64,000 bases of DNA from contig JAVBOH010000009.1 in NCBI GenBank assembly GCA_031550725.1, positions 1 through 64,000 of the forward strand, in the 5' to 3' direction. Below the pieces are notes generated by a model that did not search any database, was not told where the DNA came from, and saw only the letters and a list, made by a program, of their open reading frames with translations. Of this stretch, positions 53,254 through 61,476 are shown piece after piece (the first letter of the stretch is position 1; each line of letters starts with the position of its first letter). Made by a program: the position numbers and the translations under genes. The stretch comes from UBA946 sp031550725. GTDB taxonomy: Bacteria; Bacillota; Clostridia; Oscillospirales; Ruminococcaceae.

Positions 53254-54474
53254 TTACGATTTTCTTTTTTTAAGGTCAATCGAAACGACAATAAACTGAT
53301 TGTCATTAGTATAAAAATGTGACGATATAGTCTTACAGCTTTTACCAGTTGCACTTGATTTATACCAACCTGAAATAAACGGATCCTCAATTTGCTCCTT
53401 GACAGCATAGAAATAATTCTTTATATCATGGTTTTCACCATAAACAGCAGGGAAGTAACCACTTTCAATAATAGTGGTCGGTGAAAGAATTGTATCAGTA
53501 ATCTGAAAGCCGTTTTCATCAATCAGAAACACACATTCAACCTCATTATGCTCAGAAATAAATTTATTAAGTTCAATGTTATAATTCTGCGGCTCTGTAT
53601 TAACAAGCTTCGAAACAATCTCATTTATTAGGTTTTTATAGGTTTCAATTTGAATGTTTGCAACAGTAGGATTGTTTTTAATGCTAAGGTTAAGCTTTTG
53701 TGCCGCATCCTCAAGCTTTAAACGAGCTTCATTTGTGAAAAGATAATTAAACTGCTCAGGACGTGAAAAGAAAAATCCTTGGAAATAGTCAACACCCATA
53801 AGCGTACAAGTTATAACCTCATCAACACTTTCAGCACCCTCGGCAACAGTCATAGCACCAATACGCTTTGCAGTTTGGATAATGCTTTTGAAAACCTCCT
53901 GATTATATTCATTCGACTCGATATTATTAATAATAGCTTTGTCAATCTTAATTATATCAGGGTTAATCATCATGATTTTATTGATGGTATCAGGTGATGA
54001 ACTAACATTATCAAGTGCAATCAAAAACTTATGAGAACGGTAATAATTGATGAACATCAAAAGATTATATGTATCCTTAACCTTGTTTTCGTTTATCTCG
54101 ATAACAATATTTTCGCATGGAATATTATATGCAACTGATGTTTTCAAAATTTCGTCATAAATCTCATGATACTTCATCTCATTTAAAACAGAAGACTCGA
54201 AATTCACAAATAAGGTAGGAACAGTATTATTATCAGCTGAAAAAGCACCCATTGCTTTTTCACGGCATTTTCTGTCAACTTCTAAAAGACTGTTCTTCTT
54301 TTTAGCATAGTCAAAGAGGAAAAACGGGGATATTACTTCACCGTCATACTCGCCACGAGCAAGTGCCTCAAGACCAATTATTTTTTTTGTATTTAACGAA
54401 TAAATAGGCTGGAATTCTACAAAAATCCTGTCATTATCGACAACATTCTGTATTATTTCGGTAGTTATATTCAT
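53254..54474 (-). CDS. EAL-domain protein with YkuI-like C-terminus, catalytically doubtful
   Basis: 406 residues. The EAL domain spans about 12-245. The EAL motif itself is intact (GLEALARG), as are the metal-binding Asn (VNFES), the Glu in IEINE, the Lys in IIKIDKA, the Glu in VAEGAES and the Gln in FQGFFFSRP. The essential DDFGTG loop is replaced by LDNVSSS, losing the second Asp and the glycines of loop 6. The C-terminal 150 residues resemble the PAS-like domain of Bacillus YkuI (FLIDENGFQITDT, then SGWYKSSATGKSCKTISSHFYT). YkuI binds cyclic di-GMP without clear hydrolysis, so this is probably a sensor or receptor. No good ribosome-binding site lies before the ATG at 54474. Confidence 0.87.
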   Translation of the reverse strand: MNITTEIIQNVVDNDRIFVEFQPIYSLNTKKIIGLEALARGEYDGEVISPFFLFDYAKKKNSLLEVDRKCREKAMGAFSADNNTVPTLFVNFESSVLNEMKYHEIYDEILKTSVAYNIPCENIVIEINENKVKDTYNLLMFINYYRSHKFLIALDNVSSSPDTINKIMMINPDIIKIDKAIINNIESNEYNQEVFKSIIQTAKRIGAMTVAEGAESVDEVITCTLMGVDYFQGFFFSRPEQFNYLFTNEARLKLEDAAQKLNLSIKNNPTVANIQIETYKNLINEIVSKLVNTEPQNYNIELNKFISEHNEVECVFLIDENGFQITDTILSPTTIIESGYFPAVYGENHDIKNYFYAVKEQIEDPFISGWYKSSATGKSCKTISSHFYTNDNQFIVVSIDLKKRKS

Positions 54475-54539
54475 TATTTAAATATTGGCATTAAAAAGTA
54501 TAACGCCACTCCTTTCGTCAATTGTATATATAATGTCAC

Positions 54540-54887
54540 TTAATCTAACAATGAATTTAATTTGTCCTTTAAGGTATCATAAATAGAATATAGCTTTTGC
54601 ACGTTATTTTCCAAGAAATAATAGTGTGATATGTAAGGAACTAATAGCAAAAGCATTAGTACCGCCGCAGCTAACATTCCTGTATTCATCGAAATGAAAA
54701 AGGCAGTCAGCGAAACAAAAAGCAATACCGCAAACAAGCATAAAACTATTAGATGAATTAGACGTTCATGCTGCATAAAAGATATCTTATTCAGCAAATC
54801 ATCCATTAGCTTTTTTAATTCATCAGGGTTATCAGAATCCAAAGCGGCTAAAAGATATGCAATATACTCGCTAAAATATTTTTTCAA
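54540..54887 (-). CDS. Small two-helix membrane protein
   Basis: About 115 residues, not recognised. Two membrane helices near the middle (IHLIVLCLFAVLLFVSLTAFF and a second shortly after) are flanked by amphipathic helices (EYIAYLLAALDSDNPDELKKLM; YDTLKDKLNSLLD at the end), possibly coiled coils. The start is placed at TTG 54887, with GGAG 8 bases upstream; an in-frame ATG at 54932 lacks a site. The N-terminal DELKKLMDDLLNK is acidic and could face the cytoplasm. It lies between the YkuI-like gene and the thioredoxin genes with its own promoter. Confidence 0.6.
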   Translation of the reverse strand: MKKYFSEYIAYLLAALDSDNPDELKKLMDDLLNKISFMQHERLIHLIVLCLFAVLLFVSLTAFFISMNTGMLAAAVLMLLLLVPYISHYYFLENNVQKLYSIYDTLKDKLNSLLD

Positions 54888-54952
54888 GATATCATCTCCA
54901 TTAATGAACTTCAAATTGGCATAACTATACAAATTTACTTGATTTGCAACTA

Positions 54953-54981
54953 ATTATATCATATAATTTATATAATTACAA
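54953..54981 (-). promoter_or_regulatory. Promoter of the small membrane-protein gene
   Basis: On the minus strand TTGTAA (54976-54981), 17-base spacer, TATAAT (54953-54958). Confidence 0.6.
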
Positions 54982-55013
54982 CCATAAAATCAAATTTTCT
55001 CATAATTTTCATC

Positions 55014-55051
55014 AAAAAAACGGACACAGGAATATCTCATTCATGTGTCCG
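55014..55051 (-). terminator. Terminator of the thioredoxin unit
   Basis: CGGACACA (55021-55028) pairs with TGTGTCCG (55044-55051); on the minus strand the stem is followed by seven T (55014-55020). Confidence 0.85.
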
Positions 55052-55065
55052 TAATTTATGCACTA

Positions 55066-55380
55066 TTAAATGCCTTTTAACATACTAAGAATGTCAGCTT
55101 TAGGTCTAGCTCCAACACTTTGTGCTGCAATTTTACCATCCTTAACTACTGCAAGCATTGGTATGCTTTCAACTCTGAATGATACCGCAAGCTCCTGTTC
55201 TTCATCAACATTAACCTTGCATACTTTAATATCATCATTCTCACTTGCAATCTCGTCAATAATCGGTGAAACCATTTTGCATGGACCGCACCAGTCAGCA
55301 TAAAAATCAATCAATACCGCTTTATCGGATTTCATAACCTCATTCTCGAAGTTCTCTTTAGTTAGTTTTATAACAGACAT
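55066..55380 (-). CDS. trxA: Thioredoxin
   Basis: 104 residues. The classical redox motif is in FYADWCGPCKM, Cys31 and Cys34, with the conserved cis-proline before VVKDG (SIPMLAVVKDG). A cytoplasmic disulphide reductase. AGAGGAT sits 8 bases before the ATG at 55380, inside the end of the upstream gene; the longer frame to 55398 has no site. The gene follows a small protein resembling the catalytic chain of ferredoxin-thioredoxin reductase, which could be its electron source. Confidence 0.95.
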   Translation of the reverse strand: MSVIKLTKENFENEVMKSDKAVLIDFYADWCGPCKMVSPIIDEIASENDDIKVCKVNVDEEQELAVSFRVESIPMLAVVKDGKIAAQSVGARPKADILSMLKGI

Positions 55381-55397
55381 TTTTATACATCCTCTCA

Positions 55398-55598
55398 TTA
55401 ATCATTAGTTTTATAATACAGCATACAGTGGCAATAGCCCTCAAAATTTGGGTCAGCAATCTGCTCTTTAAATTCCCTGCACATACATTTATTATCGTCA
55501 TTTTTTTGAAGCTTGCATGGGCAGTATCCGTCTTTTTTAACAAGTCCGTCCTTTATAGTTTTGACGATATCTGCATCTTCATTCAAACGTATACTCAT
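55398..55598 (-). CDS. Ferredoxin-thioredoxin-reductase-like small protein
   Basis: 66 residues with six cysteines in three pairs: CPC (26-28), CMC (38-40) and CHC (56-58). The catalytic chain of plant ferredoxin-thioredoxin reductase has CPC, CPC and CHC pairs that hold a 4Fe-4S cluster beside a disulphide; here the spacings are 9 and 15 residues instead of 16 and 8. GYCPCKLQ and FEGYCHC are clear matches. The gene overlaps the thioredoxin gene region by the stop codon only and has AAAGGTGG before its ATG. The pair may let ferredoxin reduce thioredoxin in an anaerobe. No second (variable) subunit is present in the window. Confidence 0.75.
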   Translation of the reverse strand: MSIRLNEDADIVKTIKDGLVKKDGYCPCKLQKNDDNKCMCREFKEQIADPNFEGYCHCMLYYKTND

Positions 55599-55653
55599 TT
55601 TTTATACATCCACCTTTCGTGAGCGGTGATTTAATCAATATCGTTGTAAGTAT

Positions 55654-55770
55654 TTATTGTTTTTTCTTTTTCATCTTTTTTTGTTTTGCAAATTTTAATG
55701 CAAGTATAAAACATGAAACTGCAAATCCTAAGCTTAAAGCTGCTAATAATAAGTATGCTATCACTAACAT
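55654..55770 (-). CDS. 38-residue membrane peptide
   Basis: A short frame from ATG 55770 to TAA 55654-55656. AAAGGGGTG is 6 bases upstream. The product has one hydrophobic helix (about 2-27, including LLLAALSLGFAVSC) and a basic end rich in Lys (KQKKMKKKKQ). Layout and length resemble single-pass small membrane proteins that modulate larger partners. It begins 17 bases after the cellulase stop codon and lies 55 bases before the ferredoxin-thioredoxin-reductase-like gene, with no terminator between. Confidence 0.6.
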   Translation of the reverse strand: MLVIAYLLLAALSLGFAVSCFILALKFAKQKKMKKKKQ

Positions 55771-55787
55771 TTTAACACCCCTTTATA

Positions 55788-57827
55788 TCACTTCGCATCA
55801 GTCAGCGTAATACCATTCTTACCAAGAGGAATTTCATGGTCAAGCCCTACAAACTTACCGTTTTGCTGCCATAAAACCTCCTTGACAAACTTATATTTTT
55901 CTTCATCCCAAGTTGTGAAATCATCAAGCACAAGACCGCCAGTATCACCTGAATTTGAGTTGAAGCACCAGAATATATGATTGATTTTATTATCCTTGAT
56001 TAGTTTGCGAAGATGTGTCATCCAAGTTAAGTTTGGCTCACGCATATATCCGCCCCATTCGCCGATAAGCAGGGGAGCTATGCCTTCTTTTTGAATATAG
56101 AACCAGTTGTCATACCAACAATCCTTATATAAACTATCAAAGGTGTAATTACCTTTAAACCAAGGCTGTTCATAAACTGTTGGACCATAATCATGAGGTG
56201 AGTATACGAGCTTGTTCTGATATGAACCTAAATCAACAGGATTGTCCTTTACACCACGAAGATTTCCACCCCACCAGTTATAGTAATAATCACCGGAATT
56301 TGTTGACTTAAAATTACCGTTTTTCTTTATATCCTTTGGATAAATTTCAATACCCTCAACCATTACCAAGGCATTTGGATTGCCAGAAAATACAGCCTTT
56401 GCAGCTTTTTCTGCGATATATTTCCAGTTATCAGAATCAGTTGAATTATCCCACTTTGCACGAGGATTTTCATATTCCTTACCGTGTGGCTCGTTTTTAA
56501 GGTCATATGCAATTATTGTATCATCCTTAGCATATCGCTTTGCAATCCATGTTAAAGCATTCAAATAGTCCTTTTCAGAGATGTTTCCATTGTACCATAC
56601 GTTATACATATGCCCCATTGAATCGGTCTTTGCGCTATGAATATCTATCATAATTTTTATACCATTTGCATGACACTGCCCGATAACATAATCAAAAATT
56701 TCAAGGCTGTTCATGCCAACAAGATAAGAATTGGTTGCCTGATTAAAGTTTGCAGACGGATAATTTCCGTTAGACCATTCCTTGATAAGTTCAGTTGATA
56801 TTGGTATACGCAAGAGGTTAAAACCTCTGTCTGCAATAGCTGTCAGTGAGGTGTTCAAGTCACACGCCCATAAGCCATCAAACGTATTTGTACCAGTATT
56901 ATAACCAAACCAGTTAACACCAGTTAGCCATACTTCTTTGCCATTTATATCAACGATTTTGTTGCCATTAACAAACAGCCAGTCATCAGTTGTTGGTGCT
57001 GGAACATCTTTAGCCTGTGCAATAGCATGGTTATTATTCCCAACAGAACTGTTGTTACTATTGTTATTATTACCGTTATTGCTATTATTATTTCCGCTTG
57101 CTGCCGATGATGAAGTGCCATATGTAATCTTAGCTTTTGATGTGTCAATTGTTCCTGCATTACATAAAATCATTCCAAATGTACCCTCGCCATTAGATGA
57201 AATGTTTTTGTTATGCTCAACAGGAGTAACAGTCATTGTATTACCATCAAGTTTGATTTCACAGTTCCAAAACTGGTCGATTCTTGTATCCTTTGAAACT
57301 GTTATTGTTGCAGTCCAACCGCTTAATTCCTTGCTTTGCTTGTTTTTTACAATACCATCAAGCTGAACATATTTATCACTGCCGTTTTCCCATCCGTTAG
57401 CAGTATTGAGTATTAAAGTAACATCGGATGATGACGCCTCACTTGTATTTGATCCGCTTTTTGTAGTAGTGACCTGTGTTATGCAGATATTGTCATTATA
57501 TGATGCCGTAGTTTGAGTTTGTGGAATAGTGATATCATTATTTGGAGTGTCAGTAACAGGAGTTCCATCTGCGTTTGTTTGCACATTAAAGCTTGATTTT
57601 AACGCATTATTATCGCCATATGGGTTATAATCTTCAGCAAAAGGGTCATAATCATCGCCAAAATAATTTTTTCCGGATGAATCACATACAACCGTACCCT
57701 CTGCGATTGACACTTCACTTGTATTTGTATCGGTAACATCATTTTTATCATTTGTTTTACATCCTGTGAAACAGGAAAACAGCATTACAACGGTAATAAG
57801 TAATGCGGATTTACGTTTATTATTCAT
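55788..57827 (-). CDS. GH5 endoglucanase lipoprotein with CBM2-like domain
   Basis: About 679 residues. The N-terminus is a lipoprotein signal ending in FTGC, so the enzyme is cell-surface anchored. A Thr/Ser-rich region is followed by a CBM2-like cellulose-binding domain at about 140-245 (QLDGIVKNKQSKELSGWTATI, then DQFWNCEIKLDG). A Ser/Asn/Gly linker of about 25 residues leads to the GH5 domain (about 285-660). The acid/base Glu is in AYDLKNEPHG and the nucleophile Glu in LLIGEWGGYM; VNWFGYNTG and RIPISTEL are further GH5 blocks. It should cut beta-1,4-glucan. AAAGG precedes the ATG at 57827 at 14 bases, and the frame continues upstream without a better start. Confidence 0.93.
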   Translation of the reverse strand: MNNKRKSALLITVVMLFSCFTGCKTNDKNDVTDTNTSEVSIAEGTVVCDSSGKNYFGDDYDPFAEDYNPYGDNNALKSSFNVQTNADGTPVTDTPNNDITIPQTQTTASYNDNICITQVTTTKSGSNTSEASSSDVTLILNTANGWENGSDKYVQLDGIVKNKQSKELSGWTATITVSKDTRIDQFWNCEIKLDGNTMTVTPVEHNKNISSNGEGTFGMILCNAGTIDTSKAKITYGTSSSAASGNNNSNNGNNNNSNNSSVGNNNHAIAQAKDVPAPTTDDWLFVNGNKIVDINGKEVWLTGVNWFGYNTGTNTFDGLWACDLNTSLTAIADRGFNLLRIPISTELIKEWSNGNYPSANFNQATNSYLVGMNSLEIFDYVIGQCHANGIKIMIDIHSAKTDSMGHMYNVWYNGNISEKDYLNALTWIAKRYAKDDTIIAYDLKNEPHGKEYENPRAKWDNSTDSDNWKYIAEKAAKAVFSGNPNALVMVEGIEIYPKDIKKNGNFKSTNSGDYYYNWWGGNLRGVKDNPVDLGSYQNKLVYSPHDYGPTVYEQPWFKGNYTFDSLYKDCWYDNWFYIQKEGIAPLLIGEWGGYMREPNLTWMTHLRKLIKDNKINHIFWCFNSNSGDTGGLVLDDFTTWDEEKYKFVKEVLWQQNGKFVGLDHEIPLGKNGITLTDAK

Positions 57828-58027
57828 TTGATACCACAAGCCTTTCGTAAATTCATAAAATAGAATTATTCAGTACGCATTAATTATAACACATTTCCAT
57901 TAAACATTGCAATAGTTGTTAATATTTTTTGTAAATATACCATATAAAGATATATTGTTGATAGAAAAATTCATAAATTATAGGTATACTATAAACAAAT
58001 AATGTTAAATATAAAGGCGGATATAAT

Positions 58028-58858
58028 ATGAAGATTACAGCAATCGGTTTAGGCCTTATTGGCGGTTCATTTTGCAAAGCGATAAAAAAACATACAAACC
58101 ATACTGTTTATGGTATTGATATAAACAGTGAAACAATTTCGATGGCGTTATCACAGGGTGCAATTGATGGTGTTGCGAATGATTTAGGCTTAGCAGACCT
58201 GACTATTTTGTCACTCTATCCAACTGATACAATTGACTATATCATAAGCAATGCTGATAAATTTAAAAAGGGAAGTATTGTTATTGATACAAGTGGTATT
58301 AAAAAGGAAATCGTTGACAGAGTATCACCTGTGCTTGCGGAGTATGATGTTACTTTTGTTGGTACTCACCCAATGGCAGGACGTGAATTTTCAGGATATG
58401 AATATTCGCAGGACAACCTTTTTGACAATGCAAGCTTTATTGTAACAACCTCCGAATTTGTGTCCGAAGCAAAGCTTAATTTTATTGTAGATTTTGGATA
58501 CGCTGTTCATTTCAAAAAAGTTGTTACAACAACTCCTATGGAGCATGACAGGATAATTGCATTCACAAGCCAACTTGCCCATGTTGTTTCAAATGCATAT
58601 ATCAAAAGCCCTACTCATCAGGAACAGTTAGGTTTTAGTGCAGGAAGTTTTCAGGATTTAACCCGTGTTGCAAAGCTTAATGAAACTATGTGGACACCGC
58701 TTTTTATGCTTAATAAAGAGCCACTTTGTTTTGAGATTGGGTATATTATTGACAGGCTTACAGAGTATAAAAATGCTATCGAAAATGATGATTATGATAC
58801 TTTGAAATTACTTTTGCGTGATGGTAGAATTCTTAAGGAGAATACTAAGGAAATATAA
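58028..58858 (+). CDS. tyrA: Prephenate dehydrogenase
   Basis: 276 residues. NAD(P)-dependent enzyme converting prephenate to 4-hydroxyphenylpyruvate for tyrosine. The Rossmann motif is IGLGLIGGSFCKAIKKH at the N-terminus, THPMAGREFSGYE carries the prephenate-binding stretch and FTSQLAHVVSNAY follows. No ACT domain, so no obvious tyrosine feedback through one. AAAGGCGG precedes the ATG. It lies alone, upstream of the T-box for leuA. Confidence 0.93.
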   Translation: MKITAIGLGLIGGSFCKAIKKHTNHTVYGIDINSETISMALSQGAIDGVANDLGLADLTILSLYPTDTIDYIISNADKFKKGSIVIDTSGIKKEIVDRVSPVLAEYDVTFVGTHPMAGREFSGYEYSQDNLFDNASFIVTTSEFVSEAKLNFIVDFGYAVHFKKVVTTTPMEHDRIIAFTSQLAHVVSNAYIKSPTHQEQLGFSAGSFQDLTRVAKLNETMWTPLFMLNKEPLCFEIGYIIDRLTEYKNAIENDDYDTLKLLLRDGRILKENTKEI

Positions 58859-58912
58859 TTGCACTTTATGACGGTTATGTTGGATATGAAATAAAGTTAT
58901 ATGTAAAAGTAC

Positions 58913-58941
58913 TTGACATAAGTGTTTTAAGGTGCTATAAT
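58913..58941 (+). promoter_or_regulatory. Promoter of the leuA leader
   Basis: TTGACA (58913-58918), 17-base spacer, TATAAT (58936-58941), a consensus match. Confidence 0.85.
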
Positions 58942-58947
58942 GCAAGT

Positions 58948-59264
58948 AATACAAACAAATGCGATGATAGGAATAAAAGCTTTATTGTTATTTTCAGAGA
59001 GCCGTTGTTTAGTGTGAAACGGTAATGCGATATTGTTATAACTCGTCCTTGAGCAGTCTGCCGAAAACTTCATTTAGCTAGTAGGTGTGAACGGGATCTC
59101 CCGTTATAGAGATACAGCATTGGATATCTTTTTGATTGAGATGCTAAGGAGGGCAGATGTAACAATTTTACATCTGAACAAGAGTGGTACCGTGGAAGTT
59201 TATGCTTTCATCTCTTAATTGAAATTTTTAATTTCAATTTGAGGTGAAGGCTTTTTTTATTTTT
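58948..59264 (+). promoter_or_regulatory. Leucine T-box riboswitch with terminator
   Basis: A tRNA-sensing leader controlling leuA. Stem I begins near 58960 and carries the AGAGAG element (58995-59000) and the GTGTGAAACGG apical part. ACTCGTCCTTGAG (59041-59053) is in the position of the specifier region, with CTC, a leucine codon, as the likely specifier. AGAGTGGTACCGTGG (59181-59195) is the T-box that binds the tRNA end. The terminator pairs GCTTTCATCTC-TTAATTGAAA with its opposite arm (59204-59251) and has the run TTTTTTTATTTTT after it. When uncharged leucine tRNA binds, leuA is transcribed. Confidence 0.9.
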
Positions 59265-59326
59265 ACCGTACAAACTAAAATTTAGTGCGCAATGAATTTT
59301 AGTGCTTGTTATTCTTTCCTTAAATG

Positions 59327-59398
59327 TAGGGTAGACCCTATGTGGTATACCAATACAACAATTATTTATAAGGAACGGAGAACCACATAGGTTTCTCC
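59327..59398 (+). other. Second structured region between T-box terminator and leuA
   Basis: CCTATGTGGT (59337-59346) is exactly complementary to ACCACATAGG (59382-59391). The latter lies in the loop of another stem, GGAGAA (59377-59382) with TTCTCC (59393-59398), so the two pairings compete or form a pseudoknot. TAGGGT/ACCCTA (59327-59340) adds a small stem. The stretch 59265-59430 has no convincing gene. Confidence 0.5.
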
Positions 59399-59430
59399 TT
59401 TACGATGAAATTTGAAAGGAAAAGATTATT

Positions 59431-61092
59431 ATGATGAATTTTACTAAGTATACAAAGGGATATTTTATGCCGCCTGTCGATTGTTACGACTGGGTTAAAA
59501 AGGATTATATTGATAAAGCACCACAGTGGTGTTCTGTTGACCTGCGTGATGGAAATCAGGCTTTGATTATACCAATGTCACTTGATGAAAAGCTGGAGTT
59601 TTGGAAACACTTGGTTGCTGTTGGATTTAAAGAAATAGAGATTGGTTTTCCAGCTGCATCTGATACAGAATATGAATTCTGCCGTACTCTTATTGAGCAG
59701 AATATGATTCCTGATGATGTAACAATTCAGGTACTTACTCAATCTCGTGAACATATTATCGCTAAGACCTTTGAGGCTTTAAAGGGCTGCAAGAGTGCTG
59801 TTGTACATTTGTACAATTCAACTTCAGTAGCACAGCGTGAACAGGTTTTCCGTAAATCAAAGCAGGAGATTATTGATATCGCTGTATTTGGTGCTAAGTT
59901 ATGCAAGGAGTACCGTGAAAAGACAGAGGGTAACTTCAAGTTTGAGTATTCACCTGAAAGCTTTACAGGTACAGAGCCTGAATATGCACTTGAAATATGT
60001 AATGCGGTGATTAATGTTTGGCAGCCAACTGCTGATGACAAGGTTATCATTAACCTACCTGTTACCGTAGCTGAAAGTATGCCGCATGTTTATGCCTCAC
60101 AGGTTGAATATATGTGTAAGAACATGAATAACCGTGAAAACATTATTGTTTCACTTCATCCACATAATGACCGTGGATGTGCTATTGCTGATGCTGAGCT
60201 TGGTATCCTTGCAGGTGCTGACAGAATTGAGGGGACTCTTTTCGGTAATGGTGAACGTACTGGTAATGTTGATATTGTAACTCTTGCTATGAATATGTTC
60301 TCTCATGGTGTTGACCCTGAACTTGATTTTACAAATCTTCCTGCAATCACTGAAGTTTATGAAAAACTTACTCGTATGCATGTTTATGACAGACAGCCAT
60401 ATAGTGGTGCACTTGTTTTCGCTGCGTTCTCTGGTTCTCATCAGGATGCTATTGCAAAGGGCATGAAGTGGCGTGATGAGAAAAATCCGAAGTACTGGAA
60501 TGTACCATATCTAGCAATTGACCCAATGGATGTTGGTCGTCAGTATGATGGTGACGTTATCCGTATCAATTCACAGTCCGGTAAGGGTGGAATTGGTTAT
60601 CTTATGGAACAGAAGTATGGTATTGATATGCCGCCTAAAATGCGTGAAAGCTTTGGATACTATATTAAAGGTATTTCTGATCGTTCACATAAGGAACTTA
60701 TGCCTGATGAAATCTACACTGCTTTTAACGAGAAATATGTAAATAACTTCTCTATCCTTGATGTTACTGCTGCACACTTTAAACAAAATGGCGGTAAGAC
60801 TGCACAAATTACATTCACTGTTAATGGTACTGAAATGTATGGTGAAGCTCATGGTAATGGACGTCTTGATTCAACCTCTGACGCTATTAAGAAAACACTC
60901 GGAATTGAATATAACATCGCAACATATTATGAACACGCTGTTGAACGTGGTTCGAAGTCAAAGGCTATGGCTTATGTTGGTATTGAAACTGCTGATGGTA
61001 TTTCATGGGGTGTTGGTGTTCATGATGATATCATTGATGCCTCAATCAATGCGCTTGCGTCTGCTATTAATAACAGTGGATTGATTAAATAA
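59431..61092 (+). CDS. leuA: 2-isopropylmalate synthase, long form
   Basis: 553 residues. First step of leucine synthesis, joining acetyl-CoA and 2-ketoisovalerate. WCSVDLRDGNQALIIPM carries the first metal/catalytic residues, VSLHPHNDRGCAIADAELG the HxH zinc site, and GNGERTGNVDIVTLAMN the next. The C-terminal 150 residues form the leucine-binding regulatory domain (QITFTVNGTEMYGEAHGNGRLDS, shown in part, DAIKKTLGIEYN). The length and N-terminal Phe/Tyr-rich extension place it in the LeuA type common in actinobacteria and some Clostridia. GAAAGGAAAAG precedes the paired ATGs. Control is by the T-box and probably leucine feedback. Confidence 0.95.
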   Translation: MMNFTKYTKGYFMPPVDCYDWVKKDYIDKAPQWCSVDLRDGNQALIIPMSLDEKLEFWKHLVAVGFKEIEIGFPAASDTEYEFCRTLIEQNMIPDDVTIQVLTQSREHIIAKTFEALKGCKSAVVHLYNSTSVAQREQVFRKSKQEIIDIAVFGAKLCKEYREKTEGNFKFEYSPESFTGTEPEYALEICNAVINVWQPTADDKVIINLPVTVAESMPHVYASQVEYMCKNMNNRENIIVSLHPHNDRGCAIADAELGILAGADRIEGTLFGNGERTGNVDIVTLAMNMFSHGVDPELDFTNLPAITEVYEKLTRMHVYDRQPYSGALVFAAFSGSHQDAIAKGMKWRDEKNPKYWNVPYLAIDPMDVGRQYDGDVIRINSQSGKGGIGYLMEQKYGIDMPPKMRESFGYYIKGISDRSHKELMPDEIYTAFNEKYVNNFSILDVTAAHFKQNGGKTAQITFTVNGTEMYGEAHGNGRLDSTSDAIKKTLGIEYNIATYYEHAVERGSKSKAMAYVGIETADGISWGVGVHDDIIDASINALASAINNSGLIK

Positions 61093-61158
61093 AATCATGT
61101 TATTGTATGTTACTTTTGGTTTGTGCTATAATTATAATAGATAAAATATATCGAAAAG

Positions 61159-61190
61159 GGTATCCTGTTTTAATACAGGATATCTTTTTT
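61159..61190 (+). terminator. Terminator of leuA
   Basis: GGTATCCTG (61159-61167) pairs with CAGGATATC (61176-61184), followed by six T. Confidence 0.82.
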
Positions 61191-61243
61191 GTTCAATACG
61201 ATTTGTTATATAATTACTATAAATGTTAATTTTTTTATTATGC

Positions 61244-61272
61244 TTGAAATTTATTTTGATGTGTGGTATAAT
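61244..61272 (+). promoter_or_regulatory. Promoter of the tRNA-Ser gene
   Basis: TTGAAA (61244-61249), 17-base spacer, TATAAT (61267-61272), ending 15 bases before the tRNA. Confidence 0.75.
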
Positions 61273-61287
61273 GTTAAAGTTAATATT

Positions 61288-61378
61288 GGAAGCGTATCGA
61301 AGTGGTCATAACGGGACTGACTCGAAATCAGTTGTACCTTTACTGGTACCGAGGGTTCGAATCCCTCCGCTTCCGCCA
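61288..61378 (+). tRNA. tRNA-Ser (anticodon CGA)
   Basis: Cloverleaf with acceptor stem GGAAGCG/CGCTTCC, anticodon loop CTCGAAA (anticodon CGA, reads UCG), a long variable arm GTACC-TTTACT-GGTAC typical of serine tRNAs, T-loop GGTTCGAATCC and encoded CCA. Confidence 0.97.
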
Positions 61379-61383
61379 TGAAA

Positions 61384-61435
61384 AAATCCGCTTAAATCCT
61401 TATGTTAAAAGGATTTCGGCGGATTTTGTTTTATA
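61384..61435 (+). terminator. Terminator after tRNA-Ser
   Basis: AAATCCGC (61384-61391) pairs with GCGGATTT (61419-61426), with an inner AAATCCTT/AAGGATTT stem, followed by TTGTTTTA. Confidence 0.75.
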
Positions 61436-61476
61436 ATATTTATTATAAAACAAGCGATAAAAATGGAGGGGGATTT

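Noticed and set aside
59292..59390. 32-codon frame in the leuA leader as a leucine leader peptide
   Set aside because: It has no ribosome-binding site and only one leucine codon, and the leader already has a T-box.
61402..61476. 25-codon extension of the zinc-ribbon protein
   Set aside because: It overlaps the tRNA-Ser terminator, and GGAGGGGG lies just before the ATG at 61477.
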